From Melitaea cinxia (taxonomy: Eukaryota > Arthropoda > Insecta > Lepidoptera > Nymphalidae), in the NCBI RefSeq assembly GCF_905220565.1, contig NC_059398.1:496001-560000 (forward strand): a DNA stretch of 64,000 nucleotides. Direction: 5' to 3'. This document shows, piece after piece, positions 22,564 through 32,427 of this stretch (its first letter is position 1; each line of letters starts with the position of its first letter). The notes under the pieces are model-generated. The model ran no database searches and was not told the origin of the DNA. It worked only from the letters and a program-made list of their open reading frames with translations. The position numbers were made by a program, and so were the translations under genes.

Positions 22564-22648
22564 TGGACGAAGATTTTATTACTTGATTTAAATGCGCTAA
22601 TCACACAATAATTGTTAAAGTGGTATGTCTTCTGATCGTACTACGTGA

Positions 22649-22725
22649 GTACGTTGGCGCAGTTTGTAGTTGCTCTGATTTCCGCTACATTGGTTCGATT
22701 CAAGTCTGGATGTAAAACATATAAT
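22649..22725 (+). repeat. SINE D head
   Basis: A box TTGGCGCAGTTTG and B box TGGTTCGATTC are present with D spacing, followed by AGTCTGGATGTAA. The rest of D is missing or unrecognisable. Confidence 0.65.
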
Positions 22726-23214
22726 ATCAAATTATATCATAATAATGCTATACGTGCATGTAGTGTGTTAATTTGCTATAAAATACGTAATACTACAAGG
22801 AGTAACACAGTTCACTTCATTCTAGGAAACATAAGCGATCAGCGCAAAATCAAACGCCGATGCGGGCAACAGCTACACTTGGTATAACAACAATATTTGT
22901 TTTTTCACTATAATATGTTGAAGTAAGGCCAATAAACAGTTTCATTATAAAACCACTTACAGGCAATATTAGAAAAACGACTTACTCATAAATATTTAAT
23001 ACAATATTGAACTTTGCAATTCAAGAGTCCGGAACACGCATTTGACTAAAATAACAATATTTATGTAACTTTTTTAAAGAAAACGATATGCTAAGTTATG
23101 TAATTTACATAATACTAATAACAGCTTTATGAAATAGCATTTTGAATTTTGGGTTAGTATAGTTTAAAATAAATTAACATACATATTTCGAACTGAGGTG
23201 TGTGCTTATATTTC
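22726..23214. other. Unannotated AT-rich DNA
   Basis: No repeat or frame recognised up to the tandem array. Confidence 0.5.
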
Positions 23215-24150
23215 ATACTTACTAACTTATATATCACTCTCAACTTCCGTTCGCCTCACCCGATCACACTTTTCGTAACGCTCTCATCACGCATTCACAA
23301 GTTAACTCCCCAAGTTAAACGAGCGTGAAGAAGTTTTAATACAAAATAGTCTTATATTTTTAGTCTGTATTATTCGTATCTCTACTCATTAGTGTAGGCA
23401 GATGAGGTAGAATGTAATCAAAAACAAGAAAAAAACTATTTATAAACATCACCACAGCTAAGCTGATTATCTACTTACAAACAACGTACCCTTCTGTGAT
23501 TATCTCCCTCTCAACTTCGGTTCGTCTCGCCCGATCACACTTTTCGTAACGCTCTCGTCACGCATTCACAAGTTAACTCCCCAAGTTAAACGAGCGTGAA
23601 GAAGTTTTAATACAAAATAGTCTTATATTTTTAGTCTGTATTATTCGTATCTCTACTCTTTAGTGTAGGCAGATGAGGTAGAATGTAATCAAAAACAAAA
23701 AAAAACTATTTATAAACATCACCACAGCTAAGCTGATTATCTACTTACAAACAACGTACCCTTCTGTGATTATCTCCCTCTCAACTTCGGTTCGTCTCGC
23801 CCGATCACACTTTTCGTAACGCTCTCGTCACGCATTCACAAGTTAACTCCCCAAGTTAAACGAGCGTGAAGAAGTTTTAATACAAAATAGTCTTATATTT
23901 TTAGTCTGTATTATTCGTATCTCTACTCTTTAGTGTAGGCAGATGAGGTAGAATGTAATCAAAAACAAAAAAAAACTATTTATAAACATCACCACAGCTA
24001 AGCTGATTATCTACTTACAAACAACGTACCCTTCTGTGATTATCTCCCTCTCAACTTCGGTTCGTCTCGCCCGATCACACTTTTCGTAACGCTCTCGTCA
24101 CGCATTCACCAGCTTACGCCCCAAATCAAGCGCGCGTAAAGAAGTTTTAC
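23215..24150 (+). repeat. 270-bp tandem array (3.2 units) related to family H
   Basis: Unit starts (CAACTTC, C or G, G) are at 23,241, 23,512, 23,782 and 24,052, giving periods of 271, 270 and 270 bp. Units 2 and 3 look identical base for base; unit 1 differs at a handful of sites. The fourth unit breaks off after CACGCATTCAC and continues with the ordinary single-copy H sequence. Each unit contains ACACTTTTCGTAACGCTCTC and GAGCGTGAAGAAGTTTTA, which also occur as single copies at 26,355, 51,656 and 52,799. No frame spans the units. Confidence 0.9.
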
Positions 24151-24266
24151 TTCGAAACATACTATTTTTTAACTGAAAATAGAACATTTGGAAAACAATA
24201 AAACATAAGGTAGAAGGGTAAATTCAATACGTGCATGTCATTGATGGTATTTTCTATATCAAAGAA

Positions 24267-24475
24267 CTAGCATTCCGCCCCGGCTTTGCACGGGGATTTA
24301 ACAAAAGTTTCAAAATAATTAATTCACAATTTTTTTTGAAAATATAATATAGCCTATGTCATGCGCGGATTCCTTACCAACAGTGAAAGAATTTTTCAAA
24401 TCGATTCAGTAGTTTCGGAGCCTTTTCAATACAAACAAACAATCAAATTTTTCCTTTTTATAATATTAGTATGGA
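24267..24475 (-). mobile_element. Short Helitron (type 2), complete
   Basis: On the minus strand it starts TCCATACTAATATTATAAA (24,475 downward) and ends GCCGGGGCGGAATGCTAG (24,267). It lies between A and T, as Helitrons do. It is 209 bp with no coding capacity, so it depends on an element elsewhere. Confidence 0.85.
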
Positions 24476-24704
24476 TATGACCATCTTTGATCAAGAAATA
24501 GACTACTTTGGAAAACATTAGTATAACGTTACACAAAATGAAGAAAAGAACAGTGCTCCATCTCCTCTTGTACATTACATCAATGTCACTTAAGAATTTT
24601 TGAAGTAGACGGTAAATTGTCAGTCTTCTGTAACGTAGCTTAAAGCTAACTTAAATTAGGAAAAGAAAACCAACTAAGCGCCGGCTACACTCGCCGGGGT
24701 TTTG

Positions 24705-25050
24705 TTAACCGACTCCACAAATAATGGCCTTAATTCTAGTGTATTTTTTATTTTACTTATTTTCATCTCCTATGTAATTCTACAGTTGTTCAAACTTAGA
24801 ATACACATAAAAAGCTGCGAAACCAATTACACATTCACATAGGTAGAACTCACACAGGTATTATGTATGCTACCTCATAACTTTAATGCGCGTACCAGTT
24901 TTTTGTTTATTTTTTTTAATCGAAAGCTGATGTTTATAGTATGCTTTATTTAATTGTCATCGATGTTTAATGGGTACTTTTTGAGTTATCAACGTAAATT
25001 ATAGCCGTTTTTTTCACGTTTGCGCGCCAACATAATTATATAATACACGA
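24705..25050 (+). repeat. Element E, degenerate
   Basis: GTTAACCGACTCCA at the left, TTTTTTTTAATCGAAAGCTG and ATGTTTAATGGGTAC in the middle, and CGTTTGCGCGCCAACATAAT at the right are in E order. Much of the left module is replaced. Confidence 0.6.
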
Positions 25051-25318
25051 TTTTGGCAGATACCAGGTATCAAGGGCGTATAAAGTGGTAACTTACGTTA
25101 TTGCTTAATGCATAATTTTTTAATATTCTGTTCGAAGTAATATTAGATATCACGTTGACCAGAGCCACAAATTTTTGTAACTAAACTTACGTCATAGTAT
25201 AAAACTGAATCTTATACGTGTCATTCGGATACGTATTAGAAGCTTTTTTTCCAAAAACAAACAACATTTCACCCCGTAACCGGTATACTTATGATGGCAT
25301 CCGGAAGTAACAAGCAAA

Positions 25319-25425
25319 CCAGTAGCTTAATTGGCTAGAGCACCGACACGGTCAGTCGGAGATGCAGGTTCGATCCCCGCTGGAACGGTCGATTTTTGAT
25401 ATGATATTTAAAAATGTTAACAAAT
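25319..25425 (+). repeat. tRNA-like SINE T, copy 2
   Basis: The A box (TAGCTTAATTGG), anticodon arm and B box (GGTTCGATCCC) match copy 1 at 63-135. Its tail (GATATGATATTTAAAAATGTT) is also shared. The 5' acceptor strand does not pair with the 3' strand, so it cannot mature as a tRNA. Confidence 0.8.
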
Positions 25426-26354
25426 TAATTCATTGAAATTAAGGTGATACTAACGTCAGTAAGTTTATTAATTATTTAATTTAGTTAATATATCATATAT
25501 TTAATTTTATTATTCAATTTAGAAACATATAAACTTTACATTGTGTAAGATTAATTAATCATTCCATTAAAATCAAAGTGAAATGAATTTTGAAAAATGT
25601 ACAAAAACTTAAACATTCCAATGACTTTAATGTGAGTAAGTAGTTATGTACAATATTTTCTGATCTAGTTTTAATTTTTTGATTAAATTTATTGCTTAAG
25701 CTTCTCATCACTCCACATTTAAATAACTCAACGAGGCGTCGTAAAAACAACTTTTTTCTGTTGAAAAGCATAATTTATCTTTTCGCAAGCGTTCGTAAAA
25801 TGATAACCTAATTTAAGATAAGTCACAACGATTCAATTAACGCCCGGAACAGATTTAATTAGACCTGTTAAATCTCTTCGTCTCACTGGACTTTTATTTG
25901 CGTTCGTGTTATTTTCGTAAACCTTTATAATCGTTTTAATTTAATTATTAATTAAAGTTGGTTCATCATAATTGTGATGTGTTTGTTTGTTTTTGGGTGG
26001 TTAATCTTTATTGGATGTGCTTAATATATTTTAAGGAATTGGATCAAAGTTGGGTCAAAAGGGAATCCAACGCCCACGCGAAGTAATCTGTGTTGCAATC
26101 TTTAATAATAAGAGAGAGTATTTGTGATCAAAGATCGAACCGAAATAGGTTGAAATAGCGCAATTTTGTGTGGTAAAGCCTCAAATTTTTATATTAATCG
26201 TCAATTCGTAATTGTATCAATATGAGTAGGTACTAAAACTGGTATTTCATATCGAAAACGTCTAATTCTGATGACGTTAAAATACAGATGTATATGTAAG
26301 TAAAAAAAACGAGTGTGCTTTAGACCATATGACTAAAACTTTTTTAGCAATAAG
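25426..26354. other. Unannotated AT-rich DNA
   Basis: A 70-codon minus-strand frame at 25,559-25,771 has no recognisable content. No repeat family seen. Confidence 0.5.
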
Positions 26355-26495
26355 CCTGCACTGTGTCTTAGATACGAAACGTAACTACGAGAGTAAGAGA
26401 GAAAGAAAATGTGTGACTCACTCTATCTAGTTCACGCATTCGCCAGTTTTCTCTCCAAGTTAAGCGTGCGTAAAAAGAAGTTTTACTTCAAAAAG
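26355..26495 (+). repeat. Family H fragment
   Basis: TACGAAACGTAACTACG, then TTCACGCATTCGCCAG and GTTAAGCGTGCGTAAAAAG, follow the H order seen in reverse at 51,656. The ATCACACTTTTCGTAAC block is missing. Confidence 0.6.
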
Positions 26496-26670
26496 CTAAT
26501 TCATATATGTAATGAATTATCTGTGAACTTTGGTAATAGAGAACATTCTAGAATTTTTTTTTCTTATTACTGTTTCCGCATACAGAGCACGACGTTTTTA
26601 ATAAGGAGGATGATACAAAATGTTTATTATTTTGTATGTAGTGATTTATTCATTACGTTTTTTTTTATGT

Positions 26671-26743
26671 CACTAGGTCGGCAAACAAGCGTACGGCTCA
26701 CCTGATGGTAAGCGATTCCGTAGCTTATAGACGCCTGCAACAC
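26671..26743 (-). repeat. Retroposon A, 3' end only
   Basis: The plus strand reads TAGGTCGGCAAACAAGCG, CTCACCTGATGGTAAGCG and GACGCCTGCAACAC. A 98-codon frame that runs into it is a chance frame. Confidence 0.75.
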
Positions 26744-27470
26744 GGCACGGGAAGACTTTACATTGTGTAAGATTTAGTATTTACACGGAAGGACTTATTA
26801 AGTATTTATAAGATTTAACTTTATTTGTAACGGAAGACAAAATATTAGTAAATATTTAGTTATTTTGGCATCTTCATCCATCTATCTATAGTATTTTTAC
26901 AAAGCAATGGACCCAAAAAACATTTACAATTATAGAAATTAAGCATCAATTATAAATATACGAACAATTCTAGAAATATTATTAAAACTCAACACGGGCA
27001 AGTCCGCGTGGTATGTCTAGTTTTATCTAGCTTTCTGTCCAACATAAAATCTTCGAAAAAATATTCTTTAGCAGCGTATTTAATATTTCACTACGTTTTT
27101 TACAAGTTTCTTGTTTATTGTGTTACCGCAAAAACATTAAGGCGTCTACGATCCACAATAGTAATATTTTTATAGAACTGCTAGAATTATTGCTGTGGAT
27201 ATTTTAACAGCCCATAACGACACCATACCATACCATAAAGATGTACGCGGCTTGACAATTGATGGCCTGCTTTTTCATATTTATATTTTATAATAAAAAT
27301 TCTAATTTTAGATACAGATACAAACAAATCAATCGAAATGTTTTAAAATAAGAATTAGACCATAGAAAACGTTGAATGTAATAGTTTTAGACATATCGAT
27401 GTATGTATTATTTGTTTATTAATTCATCTATTCTTTGCTGTATCGGTACATCTGTCTATTTTGTTTGCTT
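26744..27470. other. Unannotated AT-rich DNA
   Basis: A CTAG-T preceded by a GC-rich patch at 27,003-27,021 could be a worn Helitron 3' end. Nothing else was recognised. Confidence 0.4.
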
Positions 27471-27633
27471 CATCATCATAATCATCACTTCAGCCTATCG
27501 CAGTCCACTGCTAGACATAGACCGCCACAAGTTCGCGCCAAAAATTGCGTGAACTCATGTGCGTTGCCCATAGTCTCGCTAGGCAGGCGGGTTGGTGACC
27601 GCAGGGCTGGCTTTGTCGCACCGAAGTCGCTAC
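27471..27633 (-). repeat. RTE-derived element B, 3' half
   Basis: It begins with (CAT)n and GCAGTCCACTGCTAGACAT and ends in GGCTTTGTCGCACCGAAG. The 5' half of B is missing. Confidence 0.8.
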
Positions 27634-27861
27634 ACCAGCTATTCTCGGGTACGATTCTACTATTTCAAACATATTCCAATAATAACCCAGGAATGCAAAG
27701 CTTTTGTTATAATTTTTTAGTTTTACTAATATTCCGTCGGAAAATCATCGCGACACAATACCGACGCCATTATTAAAATATTATAAGAAGTTACTTTAAA
27801 TTCGCATTTATTTCTATTATTTTAATATAACCACACCTCGATTGCTGCTGTTATTGTAAAT

Positions 27862-27992
27862 ACCTGATATTGATCCTCACATAGTAGGGAACATATACGC
27901 CAATCCACAGTGAAGAAGCGTGGTGGATTAAGCTCCAATCCTTTTGCTATATGGGGAAAGAGGCCTATGCCCAGCAGTGAGACTTTTCAGGC
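27862..27992 (+). repeat. SINE C, 3' part
   Basis: It runs from ACATAGTAGGGAACATAT through GCGTGGTGGATTAAGC to AGAGGCCTATGCCCAGCAG. The head is missing. Confidence 0.75.
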
Positions 27993-28017
27993 AAAATCGT
28001 AAATCATGATCATAGAC

Positions 28018-28180
28018 TACTGACAATGTTATAAATGCGAAAGTTTGTCAGGATGTATGTATGTTTGTTACTCTTTCACGCAAAAAGTAGTGGATCGATT
28101 TTAATGAAACTTGGTTCATAGATATCAGAAGATCTAGAATAACACATTGGCTACTTTTTATCCCAACATTCCCACGGTAT
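28018..28180 (+). mobile_element. Helitron (type 2), 3' end missing
   Basis: ATGTTATAAATGCGAAAG at the 5' side, TTACTCTTTCACGCAAAAAG, and ATCCCAACATTCCCACGG are typical Helitron body blocks. The sequence stops before a CTAG terminus. Confidence 0.6.
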
Positions 28181-29066
28181 TAATAATATACACTACGTAC
28201 AAATCAATTATTTTTTCACATCGCCCACTTCCATTGCCCGACTTACGCCACTCCTCCCAGGATGCTACCCTGGTCCGTGGCCCTTTTGGCCCTAGGACAA
28301 ATACACCCGTGATTGTAATAGGGCTATTGAATGTGTATTATTTAGTTAGGAGCTCACAATTTAATCAATTACGTATTATGTTATAGTCAAAACACTCCTA
28401 GTAATACTCTGCAGCATCTGCAATAGCCATCAATCATAATATCGAACATTCGTTTAAGATAAGCAATCTCAGCTAGAGCTGATACAGTCTGCGGCTCGAG
28501 CAAAGTATAAAATGTAGTAATAATAGTTACATTATGGATATATGTCTCAGTAACCATATGAAATATGAAATTCGAAGACGGCCAAGAGAAGATTGAACCT
28601 GAGAATGGTTGGTAAACTTACAAAATTGAATTTTTATATCACCATCCTTGAAATCGAGTTTTAGAGAGATATTATGTGTTTCAAATAAAGAATATAAAAT
28701 AAAATAACATAGTTATAATAATAATAATTAAAGTATTTTAGACATTAAGAATGCTTGAAAGTATAAAAGTCGATAATAGTGATATGAATTCTGTTATGTG
28801 CTCCGGCCCAATACAAACATCATACTTACACACTGTAGAACAAATTCTTTTCTGTCACATCATGCCCTGTTTCGAATTGAAATTCTTTGATAATACCGTT
28901 TTCGATATACATGTGATAGGATGTACTGTGTAATGGTAAGTCACGAGAAACTAATTATGTCATACGCTTGAAAACAGTGCTATTTAACAACTATTCAATA
29001 TGAGAATTTTAACAAGGACATCGCTATTTTGGAAACATTTAAAGGAACATCTGTATTTATAACTAA
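28181..29066. other. Unannotated DNA
   Basis: 28,205-28,320 is less AT-rich and is unassigned. The remainder is AT-rich with no recognised element or frame. Confidence 0.45.
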
Positions 29067-29385
29067 CTAGCAGTGCCCGCGACTTCGTCCGCGTGGAATT
29101 TAGCAAAAATGCTATTGATCAGTTCGCAGAGTTATAAAAAAAAAAAAAAAAAATCTGAAATAAAAGTAGCCTAAGTTACTCTTTATTACATCAGCTATCT
29201 GCCAATGAAAGTCCGGTCAAAATCGGTCCAGCTGTTTCAGAGATTAGCCGGAACAAACAGACAGACAGACCGACAGACAGACAGACAAAAATTGTAAAAA
29301 ATGTTAATTTGGTATATGTACCGTGTATTTGATTTGTATTTGATTTTGATTTTTTTTTAAATACTACAAACAGACACTCCAATTT
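29067..29385 (-). mobile_element. Helitron (type 1), 5' terminus worn
   Basis: The plus strand begins CTAGCAGTGCCCGCGACTTC after an A, with the (GACA)n block at 29,255-29,286 and AACAGACACTCCAATTT near the other end. The final TATTTGTATAGAT expected at the 5' terminus has been lost. An A run of 17 or so lies near 29,135. Confidence 0.75.
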
Positions 29386-29887
29386 AATTGATTACATCTC
29401 ATCTTTATTTAATTATAAATTTTCATCACGAAAGCGCACGATAGTGTAAAGATATACAAAATCTGTGTCAGTCGGTCACATCGTCCTTTTAATGACATTA
29501 TAAAAATGCTATGACGTGTTTATGTAATACAATACACAGGGGATAAAGTACGTTTCCCTGTCTTGGGGTGTTCAATTTTAACTCGTGGAGGCGGTCTTTA
29601 CGACTTTATTCAGCGTTGCTTACGGTGCTATGAATTTACGACTCCTATACTCGTAATAAAACTGTGAAAGCAATGTGATTGTACAAAGAATTATAATGAG
29701 AAAATAGTCTATTGTTATTAAGATCGTTCAATTCATGTTTAATAACATTAAGATCGTTCAACTCATCGTGTTTGTGTGTGTGAGATTTTTTTTACTATTC
29801 TTTATTATTTGTTATGTTGTAATTCGAGTTATTTTTATAGTTTTGTAGTGGAAGTATAAAGGGTTTAAATAAAAGAGTGATTTTTAC
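29386..29887. other. Unannotated AT-rich DNA
   Basis: Contains a direct repeat of TTAAGATCGTTCAA (about 29,718 and 29,748). Otherwise nothing recognised. Confidence 0.45.
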
Positions 29888-30075
29888 TGATATTCAAAAT
29901 CAAAAACAACTTTATATGGGCTTTAAGAGCACTTTCAAATCGTCATTTTACAAATTAAAATTTTAAAGTTTATTTTCAAAAGTGAAGCTACCACCGATTC
30001 GGAATGTAGATTCTGCAGAGAAGAATCGGCAAGAAACTCCGCAGTTACTCTTTTCATAATAATATATAAACTGTG
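29888..30075 (+). repeat. Family F
   Basis: It starts TTCAAAATCAAAAACAAC and contains AGCTACCACCGATTCGGAAT, AGAAGAATCGGCAAGAAAC and CGCAGTTACTCTTTTC. This order is familiar from lepidopteran genomes. Fragments occur at 21,760, 31,484 and 56,153. The class of element is unknown to me. Confidence 0.6.
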
Positions 30076-30096
30076 TTTAAGTACAACATTAGTAAT

Positions 30097-30375
30097 ACGC
30101 TTTATCCTGTAATATCCGATTGCTGGGCTAGGCCTCTTTCTCCATGTAGGAGAAGGATCAGAGCTTAATCCACCAGGCTACTCCAATACGGGTCAGCGGA
30201 TATATTCCCTACTATGAGTAGTAATCGCTATCAGGTGTACATGATAACACAGACAGGTCTATCCGAACTAGAAAGAAATATTTGTACAAATAAAAATAGC
30301 CATCCCAAGCGGAAATCGAACCCGCAAACAGTATGCGTTTTAGGCGACTACCCGCACAGCTCCACCTGAACGGTT
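30097..30375 (-). repeat. tRNA-headed SINE C3, near full length
   Basis: On the plus strand the C-type tail (GGCCTCTTTCTCCATGTAGG) comes first. The body follows, then the reversed head with GAAATCGAACCCGC (B box) and a degenerate A box near 30,350. Confidence 0.75.
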
Positions 30376-30500
30376 GTTGTAAAATTTTGAAAAATCATAA
30401 AAGACTCGAGTATTGCTTTATACTGTGAACAAAGTCAACAGAAAGTTAGCGCTACCCGGACGTTATGTATATTGAGTTGAAAGGACCAAATTATGCTTTA

Positions 30501-30915
30501 CTAGCTGTGCCCGCGACTTTGTTCACGTGGAATTTATCAAAAAAGTTATTGTTCAGTTCGCAGTTATAAGATAAATAAATTTCTAAAATAAAAGTAGCCT
30601 AAGTTACTCCTTATTACATCGGCTAGATAGCTGGCAGATGCTAGACAGACAGACAAAAAATTAAAAAAAAGTGTTATAGTGTTATATGTACCGTGTTACA
30701 TCGTTATATGTACCGTGTTACATCCATATGCATTTAGTAAAAAGCAGTTATTTTAATATTAGCTGAAAGCGATCATTACTCATAGTAGGAATATATCCGC
30801 CAACTCGCATTGGAGCAGCGTTGTGGATTAAGCTCTGATCCTTCTCCTACACGGGGGAAGAGGCTGAAGCGATAATATTACAAACAAACACTCCAATTTT
30901 ATTTATTTGTATAGA
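30501..30915 (-). mobile_element. Helitron (type 1), both termini intact, with a nested SINE
   Basis: On the minus strand it starts TCTATACAAATAAATAAAAT (30,915 downward) and ends GTCGCGGGCACAGCTAG (30,501), lying between A and T. SINE C interrupts it at 30,761-30,872. Its own length without the SINE is about 300 bp. It is the reference copy for type 1 in this window. Confidence 0.85.
30761..30872 (+). repeat. SINE C, truncated and internally deleted, with target duplication
   Basis: It is flanked by the 7-bp direct repeat TAATATT (30,754-30,760 and 30,873-30,879). The segment begins in the C body and lacks the CCTATGCCCAGCAG block, but it retains the terminal CTGAAGCG. The insertion is younger than the Helitron it sits in. 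Confidence 0.8.
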
Positions 30916-30963
30916 TAATTGAGCGCGTGACTTGTGAAGTATCTATACAAATAAATAAAATTG
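30894..30963. repeat. Head-to-head Helitron 5' ends forming a 23-bp inverted repeat
   Basis: The arms 30,894-30,916 and 30,941-30,963 are perfect reverse complements with a 24-bp spacer. The left arm is the 5' end of the Helitron at 30,501-30,915. The right arm is a second TCTATACAAATAAATAAAAT end pointing the other way. Its first CTAG followed by T is at 31,013-31,016. Confidence 0.85.
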
Positions 30964-31210
30964 TAAAGTCAACGTCAAGCCATCAGGTATCTTGCCATCA
31001 TCGCGACTAATTCTAGTAGGCTCGATAAGAACAGGAACGTTGATAGTGGCAAAAGCTCTTTTTATGGTATCATTTAGGGAACCGTGGCGGAAAAACCTAC
31101 TAGAAACTATTGTTGCAGGAAAGGCCAGGAAACCCGTAACTATTCAAAGTTTTATATTACAATGAAAATCTTTGACAAGACAGATGACACCATGCTATTA
31201 TTTACTTTAT

Positions 31211-31340
31211 ACGATTTTTATTTTTGTGTTACCTACACATTAGGAAATTCTTAACATTTTTTTAATATCATATCACCAGTTTCAGCGGGGATCGAACCTG
31301 CAATTTCCTAATATTTGGGTAACACAAAAATAAAAATCGT
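31211..31340. repeat. 39-bp inverted repeat enclosing a minus-strand SINE T fragment
   Basis: The outer 23 bp of the arms (31,211-31,233 and 31,318-31,340) are perfectly complementary. The inner 16 bp match with a few mismatches. The loop 31,250-31,301 is, on the minus strand, the T-arm and tail of SINE T: GCAGGTTCGATCCCCGCTG and then GATATGATATT. It is the third T copy in the window. Confidence 0.8.
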
Positions 31341-31483
31341 ACAAAGTTCATAAGTATGTACGAGTATTACAAACGCCATTTTCTCAGTATAAATTTCTTC
31401 TTCTTTCATTTAGTTTAATATTAATTGCACCAAGCAAGAATTATTTTAATATACATACTTCTTCCCTTTTATAATATTAATTT

Positions 31484-31530
31484 GTACAATGACGATTAGA
31501 AAGAACTTTTGAAGCCCATTTAAAAAATAA
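31484..31530 (-). repeat. Family F 5' fragment
   Basis: ATGACGATTAGAAAGAAC followed by TTTTGAAGCCCATTTAAAAA matches the start of F in reverse. Confidence 0.45.
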
Positions 31531-31534
31531 CTCG

Positions 31535-31822
31535 GCAAACGTTTTCTTGCCACTAAACGCTATTAAAAATAGGAGTTGGTGGTAAAGGGTGAAAATTTAG
31601 GGTTGTATGTATTTTTCAACGCCAAATCATAATAAAATAATTTATCTAAAAATTAAAAAAAAATAGCGGTGGATTACCCTTTACATTTAGGGGGATGAAA
31701 AATAGATGTTGCTCGATTCTCAGACCTACCCAATATGCATACAAAATTTCATGAGAATCGGTCAAGTCGTTTCGGAGGAGTTTAACTACAAACACCGCGA
31801 CACCAGAATTTTATATATTAGA
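31535..31822 (-). repeat. Family G, Helitron-like end
   Basis: It contains TAGGGTTGTATGTATTTTTC, CATGAGAATCGGTCAAG and CGTTTCGGAGGAGT, and it ends TATATATTAGA followed by T. That ending looks like the start of a Helitron on the minus strand. No CTAG end is found, so the assignment is weak. Confidence 0.45.
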
Positions 31823-32179
31823 TTACATTTAGTAAATATCCTTACGAACGTTTTTCTATCTCTTTGAGATCAATATTATATGCTAAAACCAACTTATACC
31901 ATTAACTATGTAATATACACTATAGTTTTAATATATATTGACGCATTTCAATGAATTATCCCATATAGAAATAGAGTGTATATGAATAACGCTCAGGACA
32001 GTGTTCGACTATTACGAATTACTTGCTTCAAAAGCATATAAATATTTATACGTAGTCACTAATTGTCAGCTCGATTGCATTCAATGGAAAATTTTATGGA
32101 ATCTTTTAGAATTTGGGTTTTACCCAATATAGTTCGATATTGTTATATGCTAGTAACCGACTCTGCAAGTACATTAACA
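31823..32179. other. Unannotated AT-rich DNA
   Basis: Nothing recognised. Confidence 0.5.
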
Positions 32180-32427
32180 GCGGTAAATATCCTAAATCTG
32201 GAGCAGCCTGACTGGGAAAGTACCTTGGTCTTGCAGAAGATAACTGCTACATAATATTACTTTCACTTGACTGAAGGAGGTGACCAGAGCTTTTGGGGGG
32301 ATTAGGGTTAGGGTCGCCAATGCGCTTGATATGCTTCTGGTGTTGCAAGCATCTACAAGTTACAGCAATCGCTTGTCATCAGGTGAACCGTACCCTTATT
32401 TACCAACTAATTTGTAGAAAAAAAATT
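32180..32427 (+). repeat. Retroposon A, diverged
   Basis: GGAGCAGCCTGACTGGGAAAG, with GGTGACCAGAGC and GCTTCTGGTGTTGCAAGC, is in the correct order. The GTGTTCCTGTTGGTGAG block is lost. Confidence 0.75.

Noticed and set aside
23241..24108. CRISPR-like array
   Set aside because: The 270-bp repeats are contiguous with no spacers, and the window is eukaryotic in character.
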